From CAKVLG01 sp045637805 (GTDB lineage Bacteria > Bacillota > Clostridia > Christensenellales > UBA1242): a stretch of 64,000 bases of DNA. The stretch spans positions 1 to 64,000 of the forward strand of contig JAZUAE010000013.1 of assembly GCA_045637805.1 (NCBI GenBank), written 5' to 3'. Both the position numbers and the translations under genes were made by a program. The notes beneath the pieces are model-generated. The model was not told where the DNA came from. It saw only the letters and a list, made by a program, of their open reading frames with translations, and ran no database searches. Below are positions 1 through 9,090 of the stretch, piece by piece (the stretch's first letter is position 1; each line of letters starts with the position of its first letter).

Positions 1-513
1 ATATTTTATAATTATATTTAAAATAGATCCAATGAGTAATGGAATAAAAGGTAAAAAAACAAATCCAAAAAGTGAATAAATAAAACCTATAAAACTAAAT
101 CCAGATAATATAAAATATACAACAGTAAATGGAATATATAAAAATAAACAATATGTGTAACAACGTAAGAGAAAAGATGTTAGTCTACTCATAAAAAGCG
201 TGGTTTTTTTAATAGGAAGAGAACAAAGCAAGTTGTTATCTTTGGTATTAAAAAGATAAGACGAAACAGATAGTAAACTATTAATAAAACAAATTATACA
301 AGATGAAATAATGCCTAATACTAGTAAGATGTTTAAATTTTCTTTAGGTAAAGAAACGCCTATTAAATAAGAAATAGCACATACACTAGCAAATAAATAT
401 AAAAAAACAAAGGTATATAAAAACACCATTGATTTTTTACGTTTCGAGTAAAAAGTACTGGAAGCGTATTGATTATTGATATTAATTTTTACTAAATTAA
501 CAAAAGTTTTCAT
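1..513 (-). CDS. ABC-2 type transporter permease, partial (3' end outside window)
   Basis: Reading frame open to the left edge; about 171 codons are visible, starting MKTFVNLVKI. Several hydrophobic stretches separated by short polar loops are typical of the integral membrane subunit of an ABC-2 exporter. A conserved-looking segment around residue 95-110 (NTKDNNLLCSLPIKKTTLF) resembles the cytoplasmic coupling region of such permeases, where the text is usually 'LL-SLPI'. The ATG shares one base with the stop codon of the ATPase gene upstream (TAATG), so the two are translationally coupled and probably form one exporter. The substrate cannot be predicted. The gene was recognised by translating the left edge by hand. 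Confidence 0.8.
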   Translation of the reverse strand, partial: MKTFVNLVKININNQYASSTFYSKRKKSMVFLYTFVFLYLFASVCAISYLIGVSLPKENLNILLVLGIISSCIICFINSLLSVSSYLFNTKDNNLLCSLPIKKTTLFMSRLTSFLLRCYTYCLFLYIPFTVVYFILSGFSFIGFIYSLFGFVFLPFIPLLIGSILNIIIKY

Positions 514-1220
514 TAATCATTATCCTTTAAAAAGGCTTCCTCCAAAGTTTTGTTGCCTATAGTTTTTTTCATGCTACCCATTTCAATAATTTTTCCATTT
601 TTTAATATGGCAACTTTATTACATAATTTCTCAGCAGTATCAAGCACGTGAGTTGAAAAGAAAATTGCTCCGCCATTTTTACAGAAATCTCGCATCATAT
701 CTTTAACAATTTTTGCAGCTTTTGGATCAAGACCAACAAAAGGTTCATCCATAATTAAAAGCTTTGAATTTCGAACAAAAGCAGACAGTAGAATGAGTTT
801 TTGTTTCATTCCGTGCGAATATTCTAAAATTTTAGTTCCAAGATCTTTAAAGATTTCAAATTTCTCTGCAATAGCTTGAATTTCTTTAACTTTTTCTTGT
901 TTGTTAATGCTGTAAATATCTAAAATGAAATTAACATATTCAATTCCAGTCATAAAAGTATAGATATCTGGATTGTCTGGAATATAGGAAATTTGTTGTT
1001 TACATTCGATAGGTTGTGTTTTTATATTTTTACCATCAATAAATATTTCACCTTGTTCAAAATTTAAAATACCGGTGATACATTTAATTGTTGTAGTTTT
1101 TCCGGCACCATTATGGCCAATAAAAGCAAAAATATCACCAGCGGAAACTTTAAATGATATTCCTTTTAATACATTTTCGTCTTTTTTATAACTTTTATAT
1201 AAATTTTTAACCTCTAACAT
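513..1220 (-). CDS. ABC transporter ATP-binding protein
   Basis: A 235-residue single-domain ABC ATPase of normal length. Walker A is GHNGAGKT at residues 35-42; the signature region reads YSHGMKQ, a variant of LSGGQ common in ABC-2 (CcmA/NatA/BcrA-like) exporters; Walker B is LLIMDEP, followed by a D-loop (GLDPKA) and the switch histidine in STHVLD. It powers the permease encoded immediately downstream, whose start overlaps this stop. The C-terminal acidic tail (LKDND) is short, as in NatA-like proteins. Substrate unknown; drug, lipid, sodium or peptide export are all possible for this family. Confidence 0.93.
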   Translation of the reverse strand: MLEVKNLYKSYKKDENVLKGISFKVSAGDIFAFIGHNGAGKTTTIKCITGILNFEQGEIFIDGKNIKTQPIECKQQISYIPDNPDIYTFMTGIEYVNFILDIYSINKQEKVKEIQAIAEKFEIFKDLGTKILEYSHGMKQKLILLSAFVRNSKLLIMDEPFVGLDPKAAKIVKDMMRDFCKNGGAIFFSTHVLDTAEKLCNKVAILKNGKIIEMGSMKKTIGNKTLEEAFLKDND

Positions 1221-1280
1221 TTTAAACCTCTATAAATATAATTATATACTAATAATATATTTATATCAAATAAAATAAAC

Positions 1281-1832
1281 TTAAATTCCAAAACTTTTCA
1301 AAGAGCCAATTATTATAAAAATTAAACCACTAAGCCAAGAAAGGTTTGAAGACGATTTGTTTGATAACTTTAAAGATATTTTATTTGGAATAAGCAATGA
1401 ACAAAAAGTAAAAACAAAAAATATTAATATTGCAAAAGGCAAGTTTGGAATGTTATAACCATTTAAAAATGCCGTAAAGACAGCATCTAAATTTATGGGG
1501 AAGGTAAATAAAATGCAATTTTTTATACAAAGTGTGTTAAATTTTACATCTTCTTTTTCATTTTTGCAGTTTTTAGCCATAAAAGATGATATAAAATAAA
1601 TTAATCCAAGCAAAATTAAAATTATTCCATTAAAGAGGTTACAAAAGTTTTTATCAAAATATTTAAAAACTAGATTTGATAAATGTAGAGGTATACTGAA
1701 AAGTATAGTAGAAAGAATAGTCATAATTAATATGTTTAATAAAGTTAATTTGTTTTTCTTAAATCCTTGTGCTAAACCAAAAGAAAAAGCGTCTAAACTA
1801 ACTGCTGCTATTAAAATAATTGTTATAATCAT
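1281..1832 (-). CDS. YtaF/MntP-family membrane protein
   Basis: A 183-residue polytopic membrane protein with two homologous halves, each containing an Asp-bearing motif: SLDAFSFG near the N terminus and NLDAVFTAF at about residue 115. That arrangement is characteristic of the MntP (manganese efflux)/YtaF group. In endospore formers YtaF is annotated as a sporulation membrane protein, and the other sporulation genes here favour that assignment, but the sequence alone cannot separate YtaF from a manganese exporter. No ribosome binding site precedes the ATG; a TATATT hexamer lies five bases upstream, so the message may be nearly leaderless. Divergent from parA. Confidence 0.75.
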   Translation of the reverse strand: MIITIILIAAVSLDAFSFGLAQGFKKNKLTLLNILIMTILSTILFSIPLHLSNLVFKYFDKNFCNLFNGIILILLGLIYFISSFMAKNCKNEKEDVKFNTLCIKNCILFTFPINLDAVFTAFLNGYNIPNLPFAILIFFVFTFCSLLIPNKISLKLSNKSSSNLSWLSGLIFIIIGSLKSFGI

Positions 1833-1853
1833 AATGTAATATATTCATTAATT

Positions 1854-1871
1854 AAAATAAACGTTTATTTT
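1854..1871. promoter_or_regulatory. 18-bp perfect palindrome between ytaF-like gene and parA
   Basis: AAAATAAACGTTTATTTT is a perfect inverted repeat in the divergent intergenic region. It is extended on both sides by TTAATT/AATTAA arms with one extra base. A regulator binding site is plausible; no binding protein can be named. Confidence 0.4.
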
Positions 1872-1952
1872 CTTAATTAAAATAAAAAAATACGCAAAAA
1901 TGCTAGTCAAAGATATGTAATTTATTATATATTATTGTCAAGAGGTAATTAT

Positions 1953-2747
1953 ATGGGAAAAATTATTGCATTTTCAAATCAAAAGGGTGGCGTAGGAAAG
2001 ACTACAACCTGTGTAAATATGTCAACTTATATGGCGTTAATGGGGAAAAAGGTTCTTTTAATTGACATAGATCCTCAAGGAAACGCTACAAGTGGGTTAG
2101 GTAAACGAAAAACTAGAGATGTAAAATCAATTTATCAAGTAATTTCAGGTCAATGTGAAATTGAAGAAGCTATTGAACATACTGTAGTTCCAGGGCTTGA
2201 TATTGTTCCTGCAAATATTGATTTAGCAGGAGTTGAAGTTGAACTTGTTTACATGGAATCAAGAGAAAATGTCATAAAAAGAATTTTGTCAAAAGTAAAA
2301 AATAATTATGATTATATAACTATTGATTGTCCACCATCACTTGGGTTACTTACGGTAAATGCGTTAACGAGTGCAGAGGGTGTAATAATTCCTATACAGT
2401 GTGAATTCTTTGCGCTAGAGGGTTTAAGTCAACTAATGAACACAATTAGGCTTGTAAAGAAACGATTAAATCCAACACTTGAAATTGATGGTGTTGTTCT
2501 TACAATGAGAGATAATAGAAGTAATTTAGGTAGACAAGTTTCGGAAGAGATAGGTAAATTCTTTGGAAGCACAGTGTTCAATGTTACGATTCCTAGAAAT
2601 GTTAGATTAGCAGAATCTCCAAGTTATGGAAAGCCTATTTATCTTTATGATAAAAACTGTATGGGTTCAGTTGCTTATTTAAAATTAACTGAGGAATATT
2701 TTGAGAAAAATAATATTAAATACAAAAAAATATCTAAGAAGAAATAA
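1953..2747 (+). CDS. parA: Chromosome partitioning ATPase ParA/Soj
   Basis: ParA-type deviant Walker ATPase (264 residues from the chosen start). The P-loop KGGVGKT near the N terminus carries the signature lysine, followed by the IDIDPQGN motif and the TIDCPPSLG motif. With ParB it segregates the origin region; in spore formers (Soj) it also controls replication initiation through DnaA. The ATG at 1953 was chosen because AGAGGT lies seven bases before it; a TTG six codons earlier has no site of its own. parB follows after 10 bp, so the pair is co-transcribed. Confidence 0.96.
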   Translation: MGKIIAFSNQKGGVGKTTTCVNMSTYMALMGKKVLLIDIDPQGNATSGLGKRKTRDVKSIYQVISGQCEIEEAIEHTVVPGLDIVPANIDLAGVEVELVYMESRENVIKRILSKVKNNYDYITIDCPPSLGLLTVNALTSAEGVIIPIQCEFFALEGLSQLMNTIRLVKKRLNPTLEIDGVVLTMRDNRSNLGRQVSEEIGKFFGSTVFNVTIPRNVRLAESPSYGKPIYLYDKNCMGSVAYLKLTEEYFEKNNIKYKKISKKK

Positions 2748-2757
2748 GTGAGGTAAT

Positions 2758-3630
2758 ATGGAAAAAAAAGGATTAGGAAGAGGATTAAGTTCATTGTTTG
2801 GAGATTTTGAAGATTTTGACAATGATAAAGTAGTGAAACAATCAGAAACCACTGAAAGTAGTGGAGTGCAAGAGATTTCTATAGGTTTAATAGATAGAAA
2901 TGAAGATCAACCAAGAACAAATTTTGATCAAAAAGCTTTAGATGAGCTTGCAGATTCTATTAAAATTCATGGAGTAATACAGCCTATATTATTACATGAG
3001 AACAATGGAAGATATGTTATAGTAGCTGGAGAAAGACGTTGGAGGGCAGCAAGAATTGCTGGATTAAAAACCATACCAGCTATAGTTAAGATATTCAGTG
3101 AAAAAGAAATAAGTGAAATTGCTATCATTGAAAACTTACAAAGAGAAGATTTAAATCCGATCGAGTCAGCAAAAGCCATTCAAAAACTTATTACAAAATA
3201 TAATTTAACACAGGAAAATGTTGCAGATAGAATAGGAAAAAGTAGATCTGCAGTGGCAAATACATTAAGATTATTAACTTTACCAAATGAGGTTATTAAT
3301 TACATCGAGGAAGGTAAATTGTCAGCAGGACACGCAAGAACTCTTTTAGGTATTGAAGAAAAGGGTAAAATTATAGAAATAGCTAGATTTTGTGTGGAAA
3401 AAAAGATAAGTGTACGTGAATTAGAAAAATTAGTAAAAGAATTGTCTAAACCGGCAAAAATAAAGGAAAAACAAGGATTAAGTTTAGAACTAAAAGATTT
3501 TGCGGAGCAAATGAAATCAAGATTTTCAACTAAAGTTGGCATTATAGGTAATGAAAACAAAGGTAGAATATATATAGATTACTATAATAAAAACGATTTA
3601 CAAAGAATATATGATATAATTTTAAAGTAA
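2758..3630 (+). CDS. parB: Chromosome partitioning protein ParB/Spo0J
   Basis: 290-residue ParB. The N terminus has the basic GLGRGLSSLF motif that stimulates ParA ATPase. The CTP-binding ParB/Srx region follows with the diagnostic GERRWRA box at about residue 95 and NLQREDLNP at about 127, then the helix-turn-helix segment (TQENVADRIGKSRSAVANTLRLL) that reads parS, and a short dimerisation domain. Ribosome binding site GAGGTAAT precedes the ATG. Three perfect parS sites lie just downstream of the stop. Spo0J rather than Noc is supported by the adjacent parA and by the canonical parS sequence. Confidence 0.96.
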   Translation: MEKKGLGRGLSSLFGDFEDFDNDKVVKQSETTESSGVQEISIGLIDRNEDQPRTNFDQKALDELADSIKIHGVIQPILLHENNGRYVIVAGERRWRAARIAGLKTIPAIVKIFSEKEISEIAIIENLQREDLNPIESAKAIQKLITKYNLTQENVADRIGKSRSAVANTLRLLTLPNEVINYIEEGKLSAGHARTLLGIEEKGKIIEIARFCVEKKISVRELEKLVKELSKPAKIKEKQGLSLELKDFAEQMKSRFSTKVGIIGNENKGRIYIDYYNKNDLQRIYDIILK

Positions 3631-3656
3631 GAAGTTAATTGCTTCTTACTTTTTTA
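3626..3656 (+). terminator. Rho-independent terminator of parAB
   Basis: Nine-base-pair stem AGTAAGAAG / CTTCTTACT with a short loop, followed by a T-rich run. It overlaps the parB stop codon. Confidence 0.85.
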
Positions 3657-3662
3657 TTGGAT

Positions 3663-3678
3663 TGTTTCACGTGAAACA
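3663..3678. promoter_or_regulatory. parS: parS site 1
   Basis: Exact TGTTTCACGTGAAACA, the consensus ParB/Spo0J loading site. Here it is embedded in a longer 24-bp perfect palindrome (3659-3682). Confidence 0.95.
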
Positions 3679-3704
3679 ATCCTTTTATATTTTGTTAACA
3701 ATAA

Positions 3705-3720
3705 TGTTTCACGTGAAACA
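3705..3720. promoter_or_regulatory. parS: parS site 2
   Basis: Second exact TGTTTCACGTGAAACA, starting 42 bp after the start of site 1. The flanks are only imperfectly symmetrical, unlike the other two copies. Confidence 0.95.
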
Positions 3721-3744
3721 ATTATTAAAAAGCAACAAAAAAGA

Positions 3745-3760
3745 TGTTTCACGTGAAACA
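3745..3760. promoter_or_regulatory. parS: parS site 3
   Basis: Third exact copy, starting 40 bp after the start of site 2, inside a 24-bp perfect palindrome (3741-3764) that overlaps the stop codon of the convergent CvpA-like gene. As RNA it would form a strong hairpin and may double as that gene's 3' end. Confidence 0.95.
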
Positions 3761-3762
3761 TC

Positions 3763-4524
3763 TTATTTAAATATTGATATGATAGAATTAAATAAATCTT
3801 GTAAGTTTACATAAGTGTCCATAAAGTAATTTATGTTCGTATAAGCAAAGTTTCCTATAGGTGAGGCTTTTATATAATCAAATACACCTTTTAATAAACC
3901 ACTTTCATAAAAAAATGATAGGAAAGCGAAGAAAAGTGAAATATATAAAGCTCCTTTTACTACACCAAATATAAATCCAAATATTCTATCGACAACTTTT
4001 GTAGAACGTCCATCGGTTTTTACTTTTTTACCGATTAAACTTATAATCCATAAAATCAAATAAATTAAAGCAAAAGATATTACAAAACTTATAATTAAAC
4101 TAAAGAAAGTACTGAGAGATTGAGATAAGATTGAATTTATTGATACAAATTCCTTATTTTGAATTTGTTCAGGGGTTATGTTAAGAACATTTGAATAAAT
4201 ACTACGGTTAAACCCAGATAGAGAACTGTTGTTTAATGTATTAGAAATGTGATCATTGATTTCGCTTTGTGTCATACCAACAAGATTTAAATTAAAACCT
4301 TCTCCAAGCTGGGTAAAATATGATGTATAACTGTTTTTTATAGCTCCTTGTAGATTAAATAAACTATTTAAAAAGGAATTTATAGGTTTACATATTAAAA
4401 AAGCTATGAAAAAATTTATTGTACTACTAAAAACGGAAACTAAGGAAAAAATGAAACCTTTCCAAGTTCCGATTACTATAAACAATAATAATATAACAAT
4501 TATTGCAATATCTATAAAATTCAT
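3763..4524 (-). CDS. CvpA family membrane protein
   Basis: 253-residue membrane protein of the CvpA family. The N terminus (MNFIDIAIIVILLLFIVIG) followed by a WKGF motif and a second hydrophobic helix is the typical CvpA opening, and further membrane helices lie at about residues 130-160 and 180-205. CvpA relatives are linked to envelope homeostasis and colicin V export in Enterobacteria; the role in Bacillota is unclear. The ATG at 4524 was chosen because GAGGAG lies just before it and family members start at this point; an upstream TTG would add eight residues. Its stop overlaps the palindrome containing parS site 3. Confidence 0.8.
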   Translation of the reverse strand: MNFIDIAIIVILLLFIVIGTWKGFIFSLVSVFSSTINFFIAFLICKPINSFLNSLFNLQGAIKNSYTSYFTQLGEGFNLNLVGMTQSEINDHISNTLNNSSLSGFNRSIYSNVLNITPEQIQNKEFVSINSILSQSLSTFFSLIISFVISFALIYLILWIISLIGKKVKTDGRSTKVVDRIFGFIFGVVKGALYISLFFAFLSFFYESGLLKGVFDYIKASPIGNFAYTNINYFMDTYVNLQDLFNSIISIFK

Positions 4525-4680
4525 AAACTCCTCGTAAAATTCGAACAAATGTTTGAAAATTTGAAAGATTTGTGAAAATGTTGCAAAATTTTACTTTATA
4601 TCTCTAAATTTTGCAGTTTTATTATACAATAAATTAATTATCTAGTAAAGTGTTTTTAATTTTACGTCAATTATTAATGT

Positions 4681-5166
4681 ATGGATTATAAAAAGTGTTT
4701 ATTAAATTTGCAATTGTTACAAAATATAGAAAACATATTAAAAAATATAAAAAACAAAGTTGTTTTTCTTTGTTTGGGAAATATAAAGGTTAACTTCGAT
4801 TGTTTTGCTTCCTTTATAGCTGAAAATTTGAAAAAATTAAATGTTTATGGATATGTTTACGGTGGTGAAAAGTGTCCGTTGTATGGAGAATCTTTAGAAG
4901 AAATGAAAAATATTTTGGAGAGGTATCATAAAAATGACACCATTATATTTGTTGATGTTGTAAAAACAAAAGAAGAAACTGACAATGGAAAAATAATTGT
5001 TTCATCAAAAAAATTTCAGGTGGCGAATTCGGAGGTTGTATTTAATTATGATTATTCTATTTGTTACCTCGTTAAGATTAATGAAAATATTGATCATTTT
5101 TCTTTTCAAAAATATGAAGCAGAAAAAATTGCTACATATATTGCAAATTGTTGCCAAATTTTTTAA
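4681..5166 (+). CDS. yyaC: Divergent YyaC-like (DUF1256) sporulation protein
   Basis: 161-residue protein. The segment VVFLCLGNIKVNFDCFASFI followed by YGYVYGGEKCPLYGESL and IIFVDVV matches the pattern of DUF1256/YyaC proteins (CIGTDRSTGDSLGP... YGTLdePVHA.NL), a fold related to the GPR spore protease, but the conserved residues are eroded. Position supports the call: in B. subtilis yyaC lies between spo0J and yyaF (ychF), and here it sits between parB and ychF. No clear ribosome binding site precedes the ATG. A role in sporulation or germination is inference. Moderate certainty because of the divergence. Confidence 0.6.
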   Translation: MDYKKCLLNLQLLQNIENILKNIKNKVVFLCLGNIKVNFDCFASFIAENLKKLNVYGYVYGGEKCPLYGESLEEMKNILERYHKNDTIIFVDVVKTKEETDNGKIIVSSKKFQVANSEVVFNYDYSICYLVKINENIDHFSFQKYEAEKIATYIANCCQIF

Positions 5167-5237
5167 AATAATTGATATAATATGTTTTATATGTTAATAT
5201 ATAAATATTATAAAATACTAGCTTAAGGAGATCTTAG

Positions 5238-7283
5238 ATGGATAAAAAAGAAAATAATAATCAACAACAAGTAAGTACAAGAGGTGGTTTTTCTAGAACA
5301 TTAATAATTATTTCGATGATTATAATTTCGGTTTTGCTTCTTGTTTGGTTATTTTCAGACACTGCTACAGGTGAAGAATTAAGTTATGATAAATTTATCG
5401 AACATGTAGACAATAAGGTGGTGGAGAAGGTAGAATTAAACGCTAAAACTATCAATATCACACTTAAGAATGGTGAAAAGTATTGGATGTATACAACAGA
5501 TTCAAGAGAAAACACTGTAAGAGAATATGTTGAACAATACAATAAACACCCTGAAACGGATACTGATGTGACAATCGTTTTTGGAACAACTGAAACGTTC
5601 AATATAATGAGTATATTGTATCCTATATTAATTATTGTTAGCTTTATAGTTTTATTTAGTATCGTGTCTAGACAAGTAAAAGGCGCAAATAATAAATCTT
5701 TTGATTTTGTTAAGAATAGAGCAAGGATTTATCCAAGTAAAACAAAATTTTCAGATGTTGCAGGCGCAGACGAAGAAAAGGCTGAGCTACAAGAAATAAT
5801 AGAATTTTTAAGGGACCCAAACAAATTTATAAAACTTGGCGCAAAAATTCCAAAGGGTGTTTTGCTTATTGGTCAACCAGGTACTGGAAAAACATTACTT
5901 GCAAAAGCTGTTGCTGGTGAGGCAGAAGTTCCTTTCTTTACAATAAGTGGTTCTGATTTTATGGAACTTTTTGTTGGTGTTGGAGCTTCTCGTGTACGTG
6001 ATTTGTTTGAAAATGCAAAAAGAGCAAAACCATGTATTATATTTATTGATGAAATCGATGCTGTTGGTCGTCAAAGGGGAGCAGGTCTTGGTGGAGGAAA
6101 TGACGAAAGAGAACAAACTTTAAACCAACTTCTTGTTCAAATGGATGGTTTCGAAGAAAATGAAGGCATTATCGTAATGGCAGCAACAAACCGCGCCGAT
6201 ATACTTGATCCAGCACTTATGCGTCCAGGTAGATTTGATAGACAAATATATATTCACGCTCCTGATGTTAAGGGAAGAGAGGAAATATTAAAAGTTCATT
6301 CTAAAGGAAAATCTTTTGATAGTGATGTAGATTTTAAAACAGTAGCAAGAGTAACAAGTGGGTTTACTGGTGCAGACATCGCTAACCTTTTAAATGAAGC
6401 TGCATTACTTGCCGCAAGAAATAACAAAACTTCTATTAAGATGGAAGATATAAACAATTCTATCGTTAAAGTAACAATAGGTCCACAAAAGAGAAGTCGA
6501 ATAATAAGTGATAAAGATAAAAAGATAACAGCATATCATGAGGCTGGTCATGCAGTAATTGAAAAACTTTTAAAAACAGGAGATACTGTACATGAAGTTT
6601 CTATAATCCCAAGAGGTAATGCTGGAGGTTATACTTTATCTAGACCTGAAACTGATGACGAATATAGATCAAAAAAGAAATTGATAGATAGAATAACAGT
6701 ACTTTTAGGTGGTAGATCTGCCGAAACAATATTTTTGGAAGACATTACAACAGGTGCTTCAAACGATATTCAAGTTGCAAGCACTATTGCTCGCAAGATG
6801 GTCACCGAATGGGGTATGAGCGAAAGTGTTGGTCTAGTACAACTTGGAAGTCAAACCGAAATATTTGTAGGAAGAGACTACCAAACAAAAGTAAATTATA
6901 GTGAAAAACAAGCTGCTATCATTGACGAGGAAGTATCAAAAATTATTTCTGAATGTCAAAAGAAAGCTTTACAATTACTTGAGAAAAACAAAAAAATCGT
7001 AAACAACATGGTTGAATTGCTTTTACAAAAAGAAACAATATATAGTGACGAAATAGATTTGATAATTGCGGGAAAAACTGTAAAAACAGTTATTAAATTT
7101 ATCGAAAACAAAAACAAAAAAGAAGAACCAAAGAAAACAGAAACTGTAAAAGAGCAAAATTTTGCCGATGAATTAATTAAAAAGGCAGAAGCTAAAAAAC
7201 AGGAAAAAACTTCCGAAACAGAAAAACTTGCAGAAGAGACTGAAAACAAAAATTCAACAAAAGACGACAAGGAAGATAAGTAA
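5238..7283 (+). CDS. ftsH: ATP-dependent zinc metalloprotease FtsH
   Basis: 681-residue membrane protease that degrades misfolded membrane proteins and regulators. Order: cytosolic N terminus, first membrane helix (about residues 19-37), extracytoplasmic domain, second helix (about 120-140), AAA+ domain with Walker A GQPGTGKT from residue 212, Walker B IIFIDEIDA, the SRH region with two arginines (MRPGRFDRQ), then the M41 zinc protease domain with HEAGH at 434-438. The C-terminal tail is long, lysine- and glutamate-rich and probably disordered. AGGAG precedes the ATG. The stop overlaps the next start (TAATG). Confidence 0.97.
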   Translation: MDKKENNNQQQVSTRGGFSRTLIIISMIIISVLLLVWLFSDTATGEELSYDKFIEHVDNKVVEKVELNAKTINITLKNGEKYWMYTTDSRENTVREYVEQYNKHPETDTDVTIVFGTTETFNIMSILYPILIIVSFIVLFSIVSRQVKGANNKSFDFVKNRARIYPSKTKFSDVAGADEEKAELQEIIEFLRDPNKFIKLGAKIPKGVLLIGQPGTGKTLLAKAVAGEAEVPFFTISGSDFMELFVGVGASRVRDLFENAKRAKPCIIFIDEIDAVGRQRGAGLGGGNDEREQTLNQLLVQMDGFEENEGIIVMAATNRADILDPALMRPGRFDRQIYIHAPDVKGREEILKVHSKGKSFDSDVDFKTVARVTSGFTGADIANLLNEAALLAARNNKTSIKMEDINNSIVKVTIGPQKRSRIISDKDKKITAYHEAGHAVIEKLLKTGDTVHEVSIIPRGNAGGYTLSRPETDDEYRSKKKLIDRITVLLGGRSAETIFLEDITTGASNDIQVASTIARKMVTEWGMSESVGLVQLGSQTEIFVGRDYQTKVNYSEKQAAIIDEEVSKIISECQKKALQLLEKNKKIVNNMVELLLQKETIYSDEIDLIIAGKTVKTVIKFIENKNKKEEPKKTETVKEQNFADELIKKAEAKKQEKTSETEKLAEETENKNSTKDDKEDK

Positions 7284-7843
7284 TGAACTTAAAAAAATTT
7301 AGTATTGCAAGTGGCATATTTACAGCTTTAATAATAGTATTAAGTATAGTTCTTTCTTGTATTAAAACAACAACTAGTTTTATAATAGAAAAACCTAGCG
7401 CTATATCAATATATAATCACAGTACAGTTTCTACTACATATTCCGAAACTAATACTAAATCAAAATATTATGAACTGTATGAAAAATTAAAAAATATAGG
7501 TACAATTTCAATACTAGAGAGAGCTATTAATAAGATTGAAGTTAACGATACTTTAAGTCAAGATGTTAATAGATATTTGCCTAATTGGGCAGGTGATTCA
7601 AACTTGAAAAATAATATTTGTATTGAAATAAAATATGAAACAACTCAATCACAAATCGTTTATGTTGATGGCGATAGTAAAAAAATAGATTATAAACAGT
7701 TAATTTTTATTTTACCAGAAGATGGTAAAACACAACAAATAGCTATTTATTTTATGATTTCTTCAGGATCAACATATTCTGCTAGCCCGATATTGATGAA
7801 TGTAAACTGTAAAGATTTATACAACTATATAAAAACTTTATAA
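7283..7843 (+). CDS. Conserved-position hypothetical membrane-anchored or lipoprotein
   Basis: 186 residues, not recognised. The N terminus is basic, followed by one hydrophobic helix (about residues 11-25) ending in VLSC, which could be read as a weak lipobox or as the end of a signal anchor. The rest is hydrophilic and predicted extracellular, rich in Ser/Thr, Asn and Tyr, without repeats. It is translationally coupled to ftsH through TAATG and followed by a terminator, so it belongs to the ftsH transcript and may be a substrate, regulator or partner of the protease. Confidence 0.7.
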   Translation: MNLKKFSIASGIFTALIIVLSIVLSCIKTTTSFIIEKPSAISIYNHSTVSTTYSETNTKSKYYELYEKLKNIGTISILERAINKIEVNDTLSQDVNRYLPNWAGDSNLKNNICIEIKYETTQSQIVYVDGDSKKIDYKQLIFILPEDGKTQQIAIYFMISSGSTYSASPILMNVNCKDLYNYIKTL

Positions 7844-7879
7844 AAAAAATACTTCTATTGCTTATAGAAGTATTTTTTT
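7843..7879. terminator. Bidirectional terminator between ftsH operon and ychF
   Basis: 16-bp stem (7843-7858 with 7864-7879), loop TGCTT. A-run on one side and T-run on the other serve both converging transcripts. Confidence 0.9.
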
Positions 7880-7889
7880 GTTTTTATGT

Positions 7890-8987
7890 TTACACATTAA
7901 ATCTAAATAATATTACATCACCGTCTTGAACAATATAATCTTTTCCTTCGCTGCGAACTTTACCATTTTCCTTTGCTTTATTATAACCGCCGTATTCGAC
8001 CATGTTTTCATAGGTAACAACTTCAGCTCTTATAAATCCTTTTTCAAAATCACTGTGTATTTTTCCCGCAGCCCCTGGAGCTTTTGTACCCTTTGTGATC
8101 GTCCATGCACGAACTTCTTTTTCCCCAGCTGTTAAATAAGAAATTAATCCAAGCAACTTATATCCAACTTTAATTATTTTATCTAATCCGCTAGAAGAAA
8201 GGCCTAATTCTTCTAAGAAAAGATGTTTATCTTCATCTTCTAATTCAGACAACTCTTGTTCTATTTTTGCGCAGATAACCAACACTTCAGATCCTTCATT
8301 TTGTGCTAATTCTTTAACTTTGCGTATGTTTTCAAAATTATCTTCAGGACAAGCAAGCATTGTTTCAGATATGTTGCATGCGTAAATAACAGGTTTAGTT
8401 GTAATTAAAAATAAAGAATCAACAAAGGCTTTTTCATCATCTTTAAAGTTGATAGATTTAGCAAGTTTTCCACTGTTTAAACAGTCTTTAATCTTTAACA
8501 TTGTTTCTAGTTCAGCTTTAGCGTCTTTATCACCCTGTTTTGCTTTTTTTTCAGTTTTTTCAATACGTGAGGAAATACTATCTAAATCTGAAAGAATTAA
8601 TTCAGTGTTTATTGTTTCAATATCGCGAAGAGGGTCAATAGAGCCGTCTACATGGATAATGTTTGAATCTTCAAAACATCTAACAACATGGACAATAGCT
8701 TCACATTCACGAATTGGAGCAAGAAACTGGTTTCCTATTCCCTCTCCATGACTTCCACCCTTAACAAGACCTGCAATATCTACAAACTTTAATAGGGCAG
8801 GTGTTATTTTTTGAGTGTTATACATTTTTCCAAGTACATTTAACCTTTCATCTGGAACAGCAACAACTCCCACATTTGGCTCAATAGTACAAAAAGGGTA
8901 ATTTGCCACATTTGCCCCTGCCTTGGTAATAGCATTAAATAAAGTACTTTTTCCTACATTTGGTAATCCAACAACGCCTAATTCCAT
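7890..8987 (-). CDS. ychF: Redox-regulated ATPase YchF (Obg family)
   Basis: 365 residues, the usual length. P-loop GLPNVGKST near the N terminus, the DIAGLV switch with GGSHGEG (the family has no classical catalytic glutamine), and an altered base-recognition region that lets YchF bind ATP rather than GTP. The C-terminal TGS domain is intact (AWTITKGTKAPGAAG... HSDFEKGFIRAEV). The ATG at 8987 was chosen because AAGGAAG precedes it and homologues start MELG; an upstream start would add eleven unsupported residues. YchF acts at the ribosome. Its location near parAB matches yyaF in B. subtilis. Confidence 0.96.
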   Translation of the reverse strand: MELGVVGLPNVGKSTLFNAITKAGANVANYPFCTIEPNVGVVAVPDERLNVLGKMYNTQKITPALLKFVDIAGLVKGGSHGEGIGNQFLAPIRECEAIVHVVRCFEDSNIIHVDGSIDPLRDIETINTELILSDLDSISSRIEKTEKKAKQGDKDAKAELETMLKIKDCLNSGKLAKSINFKDDEKAFVDSLFLITTKPVIYACNISETMLACPEDNFENIRKVKELAQNEGSEVLVICAKIEQELSELEDEDKHLFLEELGLSSSGLDKIIKVGYKLLGLISYLTAGEKEVRAWTITKGTKAPGAAGKIHSDFEKGFIRAEVVTYENMVEYGGYNKAKENGKVRSEGKDYIVQDGDVILFRFNV

Positions 8988-9090
8988 AATCTTCTTCCTT
9001 ATAAAGCACATTATACACAAATTTTTATAAAAAATAAAGCATAATTAATGTTTTTATATTATACAGCATAAGATTTAATTGAGGATTATT

